DNA of 64,000 nucleotides from UBA2040 sp002384725. Its GTDB lineage: Bacteria > Bacteroidota > Bacteroidia > Flavobacteriales_D > Crocinitomicaceae. The position numbers were made by a program, and so were the translations under genes. The notes under the pieces were generated by a model. That model saw only the letters and a list, made by a program, of their open reading frames with translations, made no database searches and was not told the origin of the DNA. The stretch covers positions 38,556 to 102,555 of the forward strand of contig CAWUXE010000011.1 of assembly GCA_963926475.1 (NCBI GenBank), read 5' to 3'. Positions 44,832-53,563 of this stretch are shown one piece after another; within the stretch, counting starts at the first letter, position 1, and each line of letters opens with the position of its first letter.

Positions 44832-46877
44832 TTAATCTCTTCTTCTTCTAGAACCTGCGCCACCTTCACGACGAGCACCAAATCCTCTCTTTTCTCCAGA
44901 ACCACCTTCAGATTTCCCTTTGAATCCACCTTCGCTTCTTCCTTCGGTTCTACGTTCAGTTCCTCCTTCAGATGAACGTCCTTTAAATCCACCACCGCTA
45001 ATTCTGCGATCGCTGTCTCCTTCGGATCTGCCTTTGATGCCACCTCTGCGGTCGCCACCATCGCTAGATCTACCTTTGAATCCACCTCCAGAACGACGAT
45101 CATCGCCACCTCGGTCACGGTCACCACCATATGTTCCTCTTCGTGCGCTGCTTCCACCACCTGAGCGATTTCCACCGCTAGAACGACTTCCTCGGTCACC
45201 ACCGCTATCTCCACCACCAGATTTGGTGATTTCAACATTCATTTGCGAACCTTCAAAGTCTGCACCGTTGGTTTTTTCAAGAATAGCTTTAACGTTTGCG
45301 TCATCAGCCTCAAAGAAAGAGAACGATTGTGTAATATCAATTCGTCCTATGCTTGAGCTATCTAATCCAGTAGAATCGCAAATAGTCCTCAATAAACCTC
45401 CAGGATTTAATCCATCACGTTTACCAAGGCTAACGAAGAAACGAGTTTTACCCACTTCTTGACGATCTCTCGAACTGCGTGGTTTTCTATCACCTCTATC
45501 ACCTCTATCACCTCTATCTCTTCCGAAGGTCAAATCTTTACCTTCTTTGCTTCGTGATGATGCATTTAAATCACCTGCTTTTCTATAGTATTCTAAGAAT
45601 CTGTTGAATTCAGCAGAAACGAATTTCTTGATCAATTCTTCTTTCGACAATTCTTCGAATGAACTATAAATCTGCGGTAAAAAGGCCTCAATTTCTTTTT
45701 CATTTACTTCCGTAGCGATGATTTTGCTCATCAATTTTGTCAATTGAACGGCACAAATATCTTCTGGACTTGGAATGGTTCCTTTTGTGAACTCCATTCG
45801 CATTTGTTTCTCGATAGCTCTGATCTTACCGTTTTCACGTGTATTGATTAAAACCAAAGATTCACCTTTCTTACCTGCACGGGCCGTACGACCACTTCGG
45901 TGCGTATAGTTTTCCATGTCATCAGGAAGGTTATAGTTGATAACGTGTGTAATATCATCGATATCTAAACCACGAGCGGCAACATCTGTCGCTACCAATA
46001 ATTGTAAGTCTTTGTTACGGAAACGATCCATTACACGATCACGTTGTGCTTGCGATAAATCTCCGTGCAGCGGTTCAGCATTGTAACCTTCGCGGCTTAA
46101 TTTCTCAGCAACGGAAGCCGTTTCATGTCTTGTTCTACAAAATATTAAACCGTAAATATCTGGATTGGAATCAATCAATCTTTTGACTGCTCCATAACGA
46201 TCTCTTTCCATCACACTATAATAGATGTGATCGATATTTTCATTTGTTTGGTTCTTGTGTCCAATAGAAACCTCTAAAGGATCCGTTTGGTAGCTTTGAG
46301 AAATTTTGGCAACTTCTTTTGGCATTGTAGCAGAGAACAACCAAACATTTTTTGTTTCTGGCGTTTGGCTCAAAATAAGATCGATATCTTCTTTGAAACC
46401 CATGTTCAACATTTCATCTGCTTCATCGAGTACGACGTATTCGATTTCTTGCAAACGAATTGCTTTTCTTTTTACTAAGTCCATCAAGCGTCCTGGAGTA
46501 GCCACAATAATTTGCGCACCGCGTTTGATGTCTGTGATTTGTTTACGAATATCCGTTCCACCATAAACTGCTACTGTGCGCAATTTTGTGAATTTGGAGT
46601 ACGATTCGATGTCTCTTGAAATTTGCAGGCAAAGTTCACGAGTGGGGCAGATAACCAAGCCTTGAGGGATATTGGAATCTTCGTCGATGTTGTTAATCAA
46701 TGGGAGGCCAAACGCTGCGGTTTTTCCTGTTCCTGTTTGGGCCAATCCTACGAAGTCACTATGCACACCTAAAAGGTGTGGAATAGCTTGTTCCTGTATG
46801 GGAGTTGGTGCTGAAAAACCCAGTTCTTCAATCGACTTCAGCACCTCACTCTTGAGCCCGAGCTCTTTAAAGGTCAT
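44832..46877 (-). CDS. DEAD-box ATP-dependent RNA helicase (DeaD/CsdA type)
   Basis: A 681-residue RNA helicase. Motifs are in order: Q-motif (FKELGLKSEVLKSIEELGF, APTPIQ), Walker A AQTGTGKTAAF, PTRELCLQ, VLDEADEMLNMGF, SATMP, GLIFCRTRHE, VATDVAARGLDI and HRSGRTARAGKKG. A DbpA-type RNA-binding domain spans about 485-560 (FFVSLGKRDGLNPGGLLRTI). The last 110 residues are an RGG/GFKGRS low-complexity tail. Such helicases act in ribosome assembly and RNA decay, often at low temperature. typA follows 22 bases downstream. A TATCTTTG promoter box sits 23 bases upstream. Confidence 0.94.
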   Translation of the reverse strand: MTFKELGLKSEVLKSIEELGFSAPTPIQEQAIPHLLGVHSDFVGLAQTGTGKTAAFGLPLINNIDEDSNIPQGLVICPTRELCLQISRDIESYSKFTKLRTVAVYGGTDIRKQITDIKRGAQIIVATPGRLMDLVKRKAIRLQEIEYVVLDEADEMLNMGFKEDIDLILSQTPETKNVWLFSATMPKEVAKISQSYQTDPLEVSIGHKNQTNENIDHIYYSVMERDRYGAVKRLIDSNPDIYGLIFCRTRHETASVAEKLSREGYNAEPLHGDLSQAQRDRVMDRFRNKDLQLLVATDVAARGLDIDDITHVINYNLPDDMENYTHRSGRTARAGKKGESLVLINTRENGKIRAIEKQMRMEFTKGTIPSPEDICAVQLTKLMSKIIATEVNEKEIEAFLPQIYSSFEELSKEELIKKFVSAEFNRFLEYYRKAGDLNASSRSKEGKDLTFGRDRGDRGDRGDRKPRSSRDRQEVGKTRFFVSLGKRDGLNPGGLLRTICDSTGLDSSSIGRIDITQSFSFFEADDANVKAILEKTNGADFEGSQMNVEITKSGGGDSGGDRGSRSSGGNRSGGGSSARRGTYGGDRDRGGDDRRSGGGFKGRSSDGGDRRGGIKGRSEGDSDRRISGGGFKGRSSEGGTERRTEGRSEGGFKGKSEGGSGEKRGFGARREGGAGSRRRRD

Positions 46878-46899
46878 TCTATATTTTTAAAATTGGGTG

Positions 46900-46907
46900 C
46901 AAAGATA
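46900..46907 (-). promoter_or_regulatory. -7 box (TATCTTTG) for the helicase-typA operon
   Basis: Exact TAnnTTTG on the minus strand followed by CACCC, 23 bases before the ATG. The -33 position reads TTT, not TTG. Confidence 0.5.
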
Positions 46908-47050
46908 CGTATTTAAAGTGGTATGAAAAACTTTATTTCAAAATGCTGAATCCCACGGTATTCTTATTCTAGAAAGGAGTGTGTGATAGCTTGCCTTTGG
47001 AGTAACTTTCTATCGGCAATCAACGTAAGAGAATTAACAAAACAATAACG

Positions 47051-47590
47051 ATGAGAATAACTTTTAATGCACCTTTTACCCTGTGGTTCAGCTTTATCGC
47101 CATTGGAGCCTTAATTCTTCAGGTTTTACTGGGTGTCAATTTTACATTTACTGTTCTCGATGGACAATTTAATTTTTCCGATTGGACGGATTATGTTTCA
47201 CTCTTCGGTTACATTTTTGGTCATGCCAATTGGGCGCATTATTTGGGGAATTTCAGCATTATCCTTTTGATAGGACCGATACTAGAAAAATCACTTGGCG
47301 CTAAGAAATTGGCGATTTATACGGGAATCACCACTTTGGTGATAGCTATTATTCATATTCTCTTTTGGGATCATGGCTTGATAGGTGCGAGTGGCGTGGC
47401 GTTTATGATGATCGTTCTCGTTTCTCTAGTCGGGCGGAAAGGCAATGAAGTTCCTTTGACGTTCATTCTAATTTTTATTCTATTCGTTGGAAAAGAATTT
47501 CTCAGCTCCTTTGATGACGACCAAGTTTCGCAATTCGCACATATTTGTGGAGGAGCAATGGGTGTCGTTTTGGGAATGTGGAAGCGATAA
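47051..47590 (+). CDS. rhomboid-family intramembrane serine protease
   Basis: A 179-residue six-helix membrane protease. The catalytic Ser114 lies in GASGVAF, and His164 lies in QFAHICGGAMG, forming the rhomboid dyad. The HxxxN motif (H63-YLG-N67) of the oxyanion helix is present in WAHYLGNFSII. The N-terminal helix is LWFSFIAIGALILQVLL. Short length means no extra cytoplasmic domain. Substrates are unknown. It converges with the thioredoxin-like gene. Confidence 0.9.
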   Translation: MRITFNAPFTLWFSFIAIGALILQVLLGVNFTFTVLDGQFNFSDWTDYVSLFGYIFGHANWAHYLGNFSIILLIGPILEKSLGAKKLAIYTGITTLVIAIIHILFWDHGLIGASGVAFMMIVLVSLVGRKGNEVPLTFILIFILFVGKEFLSSFDDDQVSQFAHICGGAMGVVLGMWKR

Positions 47591-47607
47591 CTGACTTTTG
47601 ACGAATT

Positions 47608-49062
47608 CTATCGTTTGTCCAATTCGGCTTGTCGAACCTTGTGAATGTAATAAAAGGTTTGATCAATCGTATGATACTGCGCATTTGGAGTAGGGCCAAG
47701 AGCTGGAGCTCCAACAATGTATCCCTGCGGATCAATCAAAACATAACTTGGATAATTTGTGATTCTAAATTTACTGATGAATTCATCAGTAGAAGGCATA
47801 ACGAATACATCCCACTGAATAGATTGAATTTCTGCGTACTCTGATTCTTTCAAATCTCCATTGTCAATAGCAATCGTTAGAAAATGTAAGTCGTTGATGT
47901 ACTTTTTGTGCATTTCCTTTAGCAACACCAATTCTTTCTGATTATTCGGACTTTTCGGGTCGTAAAAATGAATATACAAGTGTTTGCCTTTGTAATCCAT
48001 ATAAGTCTTGCTCACTTTGTTGTCTTTGAACAAAACGAAATCAGGCGATTTCCCGCCTGGCACTAATTCTGTTAAACGATTAAAGACATTCTTAGCGATA
48101 ATTTCGTTTTCTCGGAACAAACACTTTTTACTCAAACTATCAAGAATCGTGTTAATGTTGGTTTGCGGAAAGTCGTCACTGTAATACACTTCTGAAAGTG
48201 ACTGAATCATAACCATTTCACGTAAGCGAAGATTTTTCAGGGCATAATCTGACCCCAAAGCCTTCATTATTGCCGTTGGACTTCTTTTTACAACCCCCAA
48301 GTACACTTCATTGTTTGCCTCGTTGCTGAGCCGTGGAATGTAATCTGCGTAGTACTTCTTGATGTAATTCATGTAGGCATCATTCTCATAATAAACCGCT
48401 GATGGCTTTATGTAAAAGTCGTATTTCTCAAAGCGATTTCGTGTTCCAGTAAAAGAGATTTCATCCAATTGCGCCATGGAGAATTTCACGAAATTTAGAA
48501 AGAAGATACTCGAATCGTCCTTGTACGCGTTTTCTACATACATCTTAAATGTATCGAGTTTCTCACCGAAGCGAGCAGGATCTTTGAATTTTAAATCGTA
48601 ATACCGCGCCATGTATTCATCTGTCCATCTTTGAAACGCGAGAATTTTATAATTGATATCCGTCGGTCCTATATTGAAGAACATAATCTCGACCTGATTT
48701 CCAGTTTTTACTTCTGGGTCAATTGGATTTTTATTGGGATAGAAAACATCATATTTCTTGCCCGGTTCAACATACATCCAACCTCTGTTGTTCAAGCCGC
48801 GCACCACAATTCGTTGTGTTTGGTCCAAATGAAATTCGGCAGTAAAGGTGCTGTCCGCTTTAACCGTCGTTTTTCCGATGGTCGATTCTATGTTGCTGTA
48901 ATAATCTTCTATTCTATTAAAAGAGATTTCTTTTCCGACATAGTCGGGGGCAAAGCCTTCTATTTTTACTGTATTCGTTTGACTGTGAGAAGTTAAAACG
49001 AAAAGACAGGCCAATGCGAAAAGGCCACTTTTTAGAGAAATATGTGAATTCAATTGATACAT
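47608..49062 (-). CDS. thioredoxin-like secreted protein lacking the CxxC motif
   Basis: A 484-residue protein with a signal peptide (LKSGLFALACLFVLTSHSQ). The N-terminal 130 residues resemble the beta-sandwich found ahead of TlpA domains (VKIEGFAPDYVGKEISFNR, IVVRGLNNRGWMYVEPGKKY). A helical middle follows. A C-terminal thioredoxin fold (PDFVLFKDNKVSKTYMDYKG, HLYIHFYDPKSPNNQKELVL, ITNYPSYVLIDPQGYIV) keeps the cis-Pro in NYPSYVL. Where TlpA has WCGPC this protein reads DPKSPN, so it cannot be a dithiol oxidoreductase and may be a binding domain. Last gene of the coaD-rsmD cluster. Confidence 0.8.
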   Translation of the reverse strand: MYQLNSHISLKSGLFALACLFVLTSHSQTNTVKIEGFAPDYVGKEISFNRIEDYYSNIESTIGKTTVKADSTFTAEFHLDQTQRIVVRGLNNRGWMYVEPGKKYDVFYPNKNPIDPEVKTGNQVEIMFFNIGPTDINYKILAFQRWTDEYMARYYDLKFKDPARFGEKLDTFKMYVENAYKDDSSIFFLNFVKFSMAQLDEISFTGTRNRFEKYDFYIKPSAVYYENDAYMNYIKKYYADYIPRLSNEANNEVYLGVVKRSPTAIMKALGSDYALKNLRLREMVMIQSLSEVYYSDDFPQTNINTILDSLSKKCLFRENEIIAKNVFNRLTELVPGGKSPDFVLFKDNKVSKTYMDYKGKHLYIHFYDPKSPNNQKELVLLKEMHKKYINDLHFLTIAIDNGDLKESEYAEIQSIQWDVFVMPSTDEFISKFRITNYPSYVLIDPQGYIVGAPALGPTPNAQYHTIDQTFYYIHKVRQAELDKR

Positions 49063-49115
49063 GGGTTTAGTCCTTCGTTATTAACGAATGTGTCCTTGCG
49101 AATATTGTACCACGT

Positions 49116-49577
49116 TTAATGGAATAGTTCGGCATTGGTCACGAATTTACCGATGTTGCCTTTGTTTCGGTGGATTTCACGCACGATATTTGAGTTAATA
49201 GCTGCGAATTTTTGCTCAGTGAGTAAGAATACGGTTTCGATTCCAGAACTCAGTTCAGAGTTCATGTGTGCGATCGGTTTTTCATAATCGAAATCCTTTG
49301 AATCGCGCAATCCTCGTAAGATGTATTTGGCACCTAACTCTTTTGCAAAATCGACGGTCAATTCTTGATACGTTTGCACGGACACATTTTCCATGTCCAC
49401 AATCAAGCTCTTTACATGAGCTATTCTGTTTTCCAATTCGAAATAGGATTGTTTACTAGAATTGGTTCCTATGCCTATAACGATTTCATCAAAAAGGTTT
49501 ACCGCTTTTCGGATTACCGCTTCGTGGCCTTTAGTAAAGGGATCAAAACTTCCGGGAAAAAGAGCAATTCGTTTCAT
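49116..49577 (-). CDS. coaD: phosphopantetheine adenylyltransferase
   Basis: Penultimate step of CoA synthesis: ATP plus 4-phosphopantetheine to dephospho-CoA. The 153-residue protein has the nucleotidyltransferase signature ALFPGSFDPFTKGHEAVI at the N-terminus, then ILRGLRDSKDFDYEKPIAHMN and TVFLLTEQKFAAINSNIVREI, matching CoaD (ISS.(L/I)VRE region). Complete. rsmD lies 31 bases upstream on the same strand, a neighbourhood widely conserved in bacteria. Confidence 0.96.
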   Translation of the reverse strand: MKRIALFPGSFDPFTKGHEAVIRKAVNLFDEIVIGIGTNSSKQSYFELENRIAHVKSLIVDMENVSVQTYQELTVDFAKELGAKYILRGLRDSKDFDYEKPIAHMNSELSSGIETVFLLTEQKFAAINSNIVREIHRNKGNIGKFVTNAELFH

Positions 49578-49608
49578 GGCTTCAAAATTATTCTAACGAA
49601 GTTAATCT

Positions 49609-50142
49609 TTATTGCAGAAACGAAAAATGAACAGCGCCGTATTTTCGTTCAAAATCGAAATTGGGATGCTCAGACAAGCTCGTCTTCTTTCCATGTTCTA
49701 TGGTCACAATTCCATCTTCGTTCAATAGATTTCGCTCAAAGATTAGGTTCGCAATTTCTTCATGAATGTTCACATCGTAGGGCGGATCAGCGAAAATCAT
49801 ATCGAATTTCATTTCTGTTCTTTCCAAAAATTGAACTGCGTCACTTTTGAGGACGGTCAATTCATCGCTCACATCAAGTTCTTTGGCCAATCCTTGCAGA
49901 TATTTGACCACTCTAAAATTTTGATCTATCGCCAAAACGTTTCCTGCGCCACCAGAAACAAATTCCAATGAAATATTTCCTGTTCCACAGCACAGATCTA
50001 GAATCTTCTTTCCGTCCAAATCAAATCGATTGTCTATAATATTGAAAAGAGCTTCTTTAGAGAAATTAGTTGTTGGTCGGGAGTTAAATCCCTTGGGAAC
50101 TTTCACATGTCGCGACTTAAGTTTCCCTCTGATTATACGCAC
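49609..50142 (-). CDS. rsmD: 16S rRNA (guanine966-N2)-methyltransferase
   Basis: A 177-residue SAM-dependent methyltransferase. MRIIRGKLKSRHVKVPKGFNSRPTTNFSKEALFN (given in part: IIRGKLKSR and RPTTNFSKEALFN) is the RsmD N-terminal signature. Motif I is ILDLCCGTGNISLE, and the catalytic DPPY is in FADPPYDVNIHE. The start overlaps DUF3822 by ten bases. rsmD next to coaD is a common bacterial arrangement. Confidence 0.95.
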   Translation of the reverse strand: MRIIRGKLKSRHVKVPKGFNSRPTTNFSKEALFNIIDNRFDLDGKKILDLCCGTGNISLEFVSGGAGNVLAIDQNFRVVKYLQGLAKELDVSDELTVLKSDAVQFLERTEMKFDMIFADPPYDVNIHEEIANLIFERNLLNEDGIVTIEHGKKTSLSEHPNFDFERKYGAVHFSFLQ

Positions 50143-50897
50143 AAGGTCTGGTATTGATGAATCAAATCGGGTTCGATTTGTGTCTTGATATTTTTGAAAG
50201 AGGGCACTTTATCAAATAAGTCTTTGGCTAATTTCGCACAATTATTTTCTTCCAAAAGGAAGGGAACGATGCTCATTTGCCCATTGTCTTCCGTCCAACT
50301 GTTCTGCTGAAGTAAATGGGCGACGTGATAAATGATATCCTCGACAGTTTGGTAATCGAAGGTGTTGTAATATTTCAACTCCGTATCCTTCACTGCGGCC
50401 AAAATGAAATGATTTTCTTGCAGGGAAAGCACCATTTTTAATCGGTAACTAGGCCCTTCCAATAATCCACGAATGATATGTGTTCCCTCGTTTTGAAGCA
50501 ACATTCTGGGAAATCGGGTAACGAAAAATGATTTTACCCAAACGGGAATTTCAAAAATGTTGACACCTGAAAATTCAGGTATGCGGTTAAAATCTATATC
50601 GTTATCGGGTGTTTCTTTTCCAAAAGCCAATTCAAAAACCTTTTGTGGTTCTATTTCAGAAAAGACGGCATTGGGTAAAAGTGTTGTTTTGTTGCTGAAC
50701 CAAGATAGTGAATACTCATCCCAATCCATAGCTCTGAAATCAGTTTTGCCCAGAAAGACATCCAATTGGTCTTTATAACCAAAGTCCGTTTTGTCTTTGA
50801 AAATAAAAGTAAATTGTTGTTCTGGCGTTTGATCGATCATCCGCACAAATCGAACGGCGTAAGGATTGATATCAACAACAAGCTGTTTTTTTGACAT
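50133..50897 (-). CDS. DUF3822 family protein
   Basis: A 254-residue cytoplasmic protein. DUF3822 is a Bacteroidota family with an actin-like ATPase-type fold reminiscent of pilus-assembly PilM relatives, and is regularly found just before rsmD, as here. Recognisable parts are QLVVDINPYAVRFVRM-like start, LSWFSNKTTLLPNAVF, NIFEIPVWVKSFFVTRFP, ILAAVKDTELKYYNTFDYQTVEDIIYHV and C-terminal DLIHQYQTLCV. Function not established. Its start directly abuts the upstream membrane-protein gene, and its end overlaps rsmD. Confidence 0.88.
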   Translation of the reverse strand: MSKKQLVVDINPYAVRFVRMIDQTPEQQFTFIFKDKTDFGYKDQLDVFLGKTDFRAMDWDEYSLSWFSNKTTLLPNAVFSEIEPQKVFELAFGKETPDNDIDFNRIPEFSGVNIFEIPVWVKSFFVTRFPRMLLQNEGTHIIRGLLEGPSYRLKMVLSLQENHFILAAVKDTELKYYNTFDYQTVEDIIYHVAHLLQQNSWTEDNGQMSIVPFLLEENNCAKLAKDLFDKVPSFKNIKTQIEPDLIHQYQTLCV

Positions 50898-51785
50898 TTA
50901 ATTTCCCTCCCAAGAACCTCCTGTATCGTTAGTTGTCAATGACCCGAAGCTTAGTTCTTCTGGTTGTGTTCCTTCGATTTTCGCCAATGGCAGTTTGCCT
51001 GATACTTGAATAACTGGATATTCCGTTTCACCAAGTTTCACTTTCTTTTTGGTTTCCAACTTCCATTTTTTCTTCGTTCCCGGTATGTAAGGAAGAGAAT
51101 CGGCAGCGAATGCTCCATAACCAGCCACTTGTCTTGCTTCCGTATACGAGCGTGTTTGAAATTTCGATTGTAAGAAACTTACCATTACGGTGTCTCTTCT
51201 GAAGTTGCTCAAGCCTTCTCCTGGATTAGGTCGTTTAGAAAGTTTTAAAGCTTCTAATTCTGTCATGTTGTTATCAATCGCGCGATTGTCACCGTACAAG
51301 AAAGCACGTTCAGCTTCAGTAATTCTTCTACTTGGCACGGTTCCTTCCATTTCAACAAAGGGAACTTTTCCATTATTAATAAAATCAATTAAATCATCCC
51401 ACGTAACGGCATAATAACCGTTTTCTTCCATGTAAGCTTTTTGAGCCGTACGAATATCTTGTAGATTGTACGTTGCCTTACCATATGTCAAATTATACTT
51501 TTTGATGTGTCGGTTAGTATTAACAACAGATGCCGCAGAAAAGTATAAAGTTCCAATAGCACCAAAGATTGCAACACCGCCTAGAATCGTCAATATTTTC
51601 GTGGAAATAACTCCTGAGCTATATAATAGCGTTAAAATCCCCGCGATAAACATCATAACCGTTGCGATTAAAAAAGTTTTGTTTTGAGGTGAGACGAATA
51701 CCAAGAAGATCATTCCAAATGCTAGCAATAAAAATAAAGCTGGTACCGAATACTTTTTTAAAAGAAGCGTTAAATTGTTCGTCAT
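50898..51785 (-). CDS. membrane protein with periplasmic-type soluble domain, unknown function
   Basis: A 295-residue protein that leads the DUF3822-rsmD-coaD cluster. Three N-terminal helices are visible: VPALFLLLAFGMIFLVFV, FLIATVMMFIAGILTLLYSS and ILTILGGVAIFGAIGTLYFSA. The remaining 200 residues are soluble: YNLQDIRTAQKAYMEENGYYA resembles the start of type IV pilin-like or G-protein-like solute domains, and WDDLIDFINNGKVPFVEMEGT continues it. Members are known in Bacteroidota without assigned role. Expression with DUF3822 (pilus-assembly-like fold) makes a membrane platform pair conceivable, which is inference. Confidence 0.7.
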   Translation of the reverse strand: MTNNLTLLLKKYSVPALFLLLAFGMIFLVFVSPQNKTFLIATVMMFIAGILTLLYSSGVISTKILTILGGVAIFGAIGTLYFSAASVVNTNRHIKKYNLTYGKATYNLQDIRTAQKAYMEENGYYAVTWDDLIDFINNGKVPFVEMEGTVPSRRITEAERAFLYGDNRAIDNNMTELEALKLSKRPNPGEGLSNFRRDTVMVSFLQSKFQTRSYTEARQVAGYGAFAADSLPYIPGTKKKWKLETKKKVKLGETEYPVIQVSGKLPLAKIEGTQPEELSFGSLTTNDTGGSWEGN

Positions 51786-51926
51786 TTTATATTGGTTTCT
51801 TTTTACTAGACAAAACTACAATTTTTTCGTTTCTACGAAAGGTCAATGGATAGTTTTTTTAAACCTTTTATTCAATAGGCTATACCCTTCCCATTTCTAG
51901 TATATTTGAGGACACAAGTTTTCGAT

Positions 51927-53357
51927 TTGAACAAAGAAGCATTTTCATCCCTTTTCCGCAGTCATTTTGCCATGGAATTGACGGATGACCAGCATACTTT
52001 ATTACGGGCTTTAATTGAGTTTTCATTTGAGCGAGAAAAGCTGTCGTTGTTTGTGTTGAAAGGGTATGCGGGTACTGGGAAGACATCGATGTTGGGTGCT
52101 TATGTGAAGACCTTGACCGATGCGAAAGCACGTGTAAAGTTGTTGGCACCGACGGGTCGAGCCGCAAAAGTTTTAGCGCAGAAATCGAGTCAGTCTGCCA
52201 TGACAATTCACAAACTAATTTACCGACGAGCCATGTCAGCTGATGGTGCATATCGGGTCTCAATTACGCCAAATCTGCACAAAAACACCTTTTTTATTGT
52301 AGATGAAGCTTCGATGATCGGTGATTACATCTTGCAAAAGGATGGCGCTGTGAGTGCTCAAAATTTGTTGGATGATTTATTGGAATATGTTTATTCTGGC
52401 GAAGGTTGTCGTTTAATTCTCCTCGGAGATGAAGGTCAGTTGCCACCCGTTGGCTCCGATTTTTCACCTGCTTTAAATGCAGAATATTTGCAACAACATT
52501 ATCCAAGATTGGCTGTAAACGAAGTGCGCTTGAGTCAAGTGGTGCGACAAACAGAAGGATCAAGTATTTTGCAAAACGCGACCGACTTGCGGTCTGCAGT
52601 CGAAGGTGAATTTCCCAGTTTTGAACTCGCACCGAAAGGAGATTTAATTCGTTTGCCTGGAGAAGAGGTCCAAGATGAAATAGAGCGGTCGTATCAGGAG
52701 GTGGGTAAGGAGGAAACGATCATCATTACGCGCTCAAACAAGAGGGCAAACGCCTACAATCAGCAAGTTCGCGGTCGGGTAATGTGGTTTGAGGAAGAAT
52801 TGTCGTCAGGTGATTTGCTGATGGCTGTTAAGAACAATTATTATTGGCTATCCGATGAATCCTCAATGGGATTTATCGCCAATGGTGAAATGCTGCTCGT
52901 GAAAAGAGTGATGCGCACCGAAGAGCTATATGGCTTTCGTTTTGCCCATGTTCGGGTAGATTTTGTTGATTATCCTAATGAAATTGAGAAGGAAATTATC
53001 GTTCTGTTGGATACTTTGACCGTCGAAGCACCCAATTTACCGCGTGACGAGATGAAAAAACTCTTTTTTGAAATAGGAGAGGACTATGCGGACGAAAAAA
53101 ACAAAAGAAAACGCTACGAGAAAATTTTGAAAAACCCCTATTTCAATGCACTCCAAGTGAAATATGCCTACGCCGTTACCTGTCATAAATCGCAGGGTGG
53201 ACAATGGGCCAATGTGTTTATCGATCAGGGTTATTTGACAGAGGAAATGCTGGATTCAGGCTACTTCAGATGGCTCTATACCGCCTTGACAAGAGCGACC
53301 GAAAAAGTTTATTTGATGAATTTTAATCCGAAGTTTTTTGGGGAAGAATCCGAGTAA
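51927..53357 (+). CDS. RecD-like/UvrD_C_2 superfamily 1 DNA helicase
   Basis: A helicase of about 476 residues starting, by family comparison, at TTG 51927 (MNKEAFSSLFRSHF); ATG 51972 would remove 15 residues ahead of the helicase core. Walker A is LKGYAGTGKTSM, motif Ib is LLAPTGRAAKVLAQKS, Walker B is FFIVDEASMIGD, and motif III is LILLGDEGQLPPVGSDFSP. The C-terminal 2B/UvrD_C_2 module has YAYAVTCHKSQGGQW and WLYTALTRATEKVYLMN. Likely an ATP-dependent 5-prime to 3-prime helicase in DNA repair. It is not an exonuclease V subunit by context, since no recB or recC is nearby. Confidence 0.9.
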   Translation: MNKEAFSSLFRSHFAMELTDDQHTLLRALIEFSFEREKLSLFVLKGYAGTGKTSMLGAYVKTLTDAKARVKLLAPTGRAAKVLAQKSSQSAMTIHKLIYRRAMSADGAYRVSITPNLHKNTFFIVDEASMIGDYILQKDGAVSAQNLLDDLLEYVYSGEGCRLILLGDEGQLPPVGSDFSPALNAEYLQQHYPRLAVNEVRLSQVVRQTEGSSILQNATDLRSAVEGEFPSFELAPKGDLIRLPGEEVQDEIERSYQEVGKEETIIITRSNKRANAYNQQVRGRVMWFEEELSSGDLLMAVKNNYYWLSDESSMGFIANGEMLLVKRVMRTEELYGFRFAHVRVDFVDYPNEIEKEIIVLLDTLTVEAPNLPRDEMKKLFFEIGEDYADEKNKRKRYEKILKNPYFNALQVKYAYAVTCHKSQGGQWANVFIDQGYLTEEMLDSGYFRWLYTALTRATEKVYLMNFNPKFFGEESE

Positions 53358-53382
53358 GTTATTGAGTGGTTTGATTTGTTAG

Positions 53383-53428
53383 AATACAGATGATGCGGAT
53401 TATTGGGATTTTCGCTGATATCTGTGTG
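53383..53428. repeat. intergenic ACAGAT/ATCTGT repeat-like segment
   Basis: Between the helicase and the next gene lies wording of the type ACAGATGATGCGGATTATTG...CGCTGATATCTGT. This resembles the CAGATTA/ATCNGTG intergenic repeat wording seen in many bacteria, with terminal ACAGAT/ATCTGT inverted ends. No gene lies in 53358-53563. Confidence 0.4.
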
Positions 53429-53563
53429 CTTCTTACATTGTTGTTTTGAATATGGTTCTTTATAAATCCACTTTTCAAGGATTTATATAACTTAAATCCT
53501 ACTTTTCATCTTACAAAATCGGCGTTATCTAAGTTCAATTACCCCAGCAAATCCAGCGCCCTT

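Noticed and set aside
44816..45238. 140-codon minus-strand frame overlapping the helicase end
   Set aside because: It is an alternate frame of the same low-complexity repeat, made of Val/Glu/Lys runs with no domain character.
44920..45462. 180-codon open frame on the plus strand
   Set aside because: It is antisense to the Gly/Arg-rich helicase tail; its Pro/Ser-rich composition is the expected mirror of RGG codons.
49365..49850. 161-codon plus-strand frame across coaD and rsmD
   Set aside because: It runs antisense over two conserved genes and crosses their boundary; composition is not protein-like.
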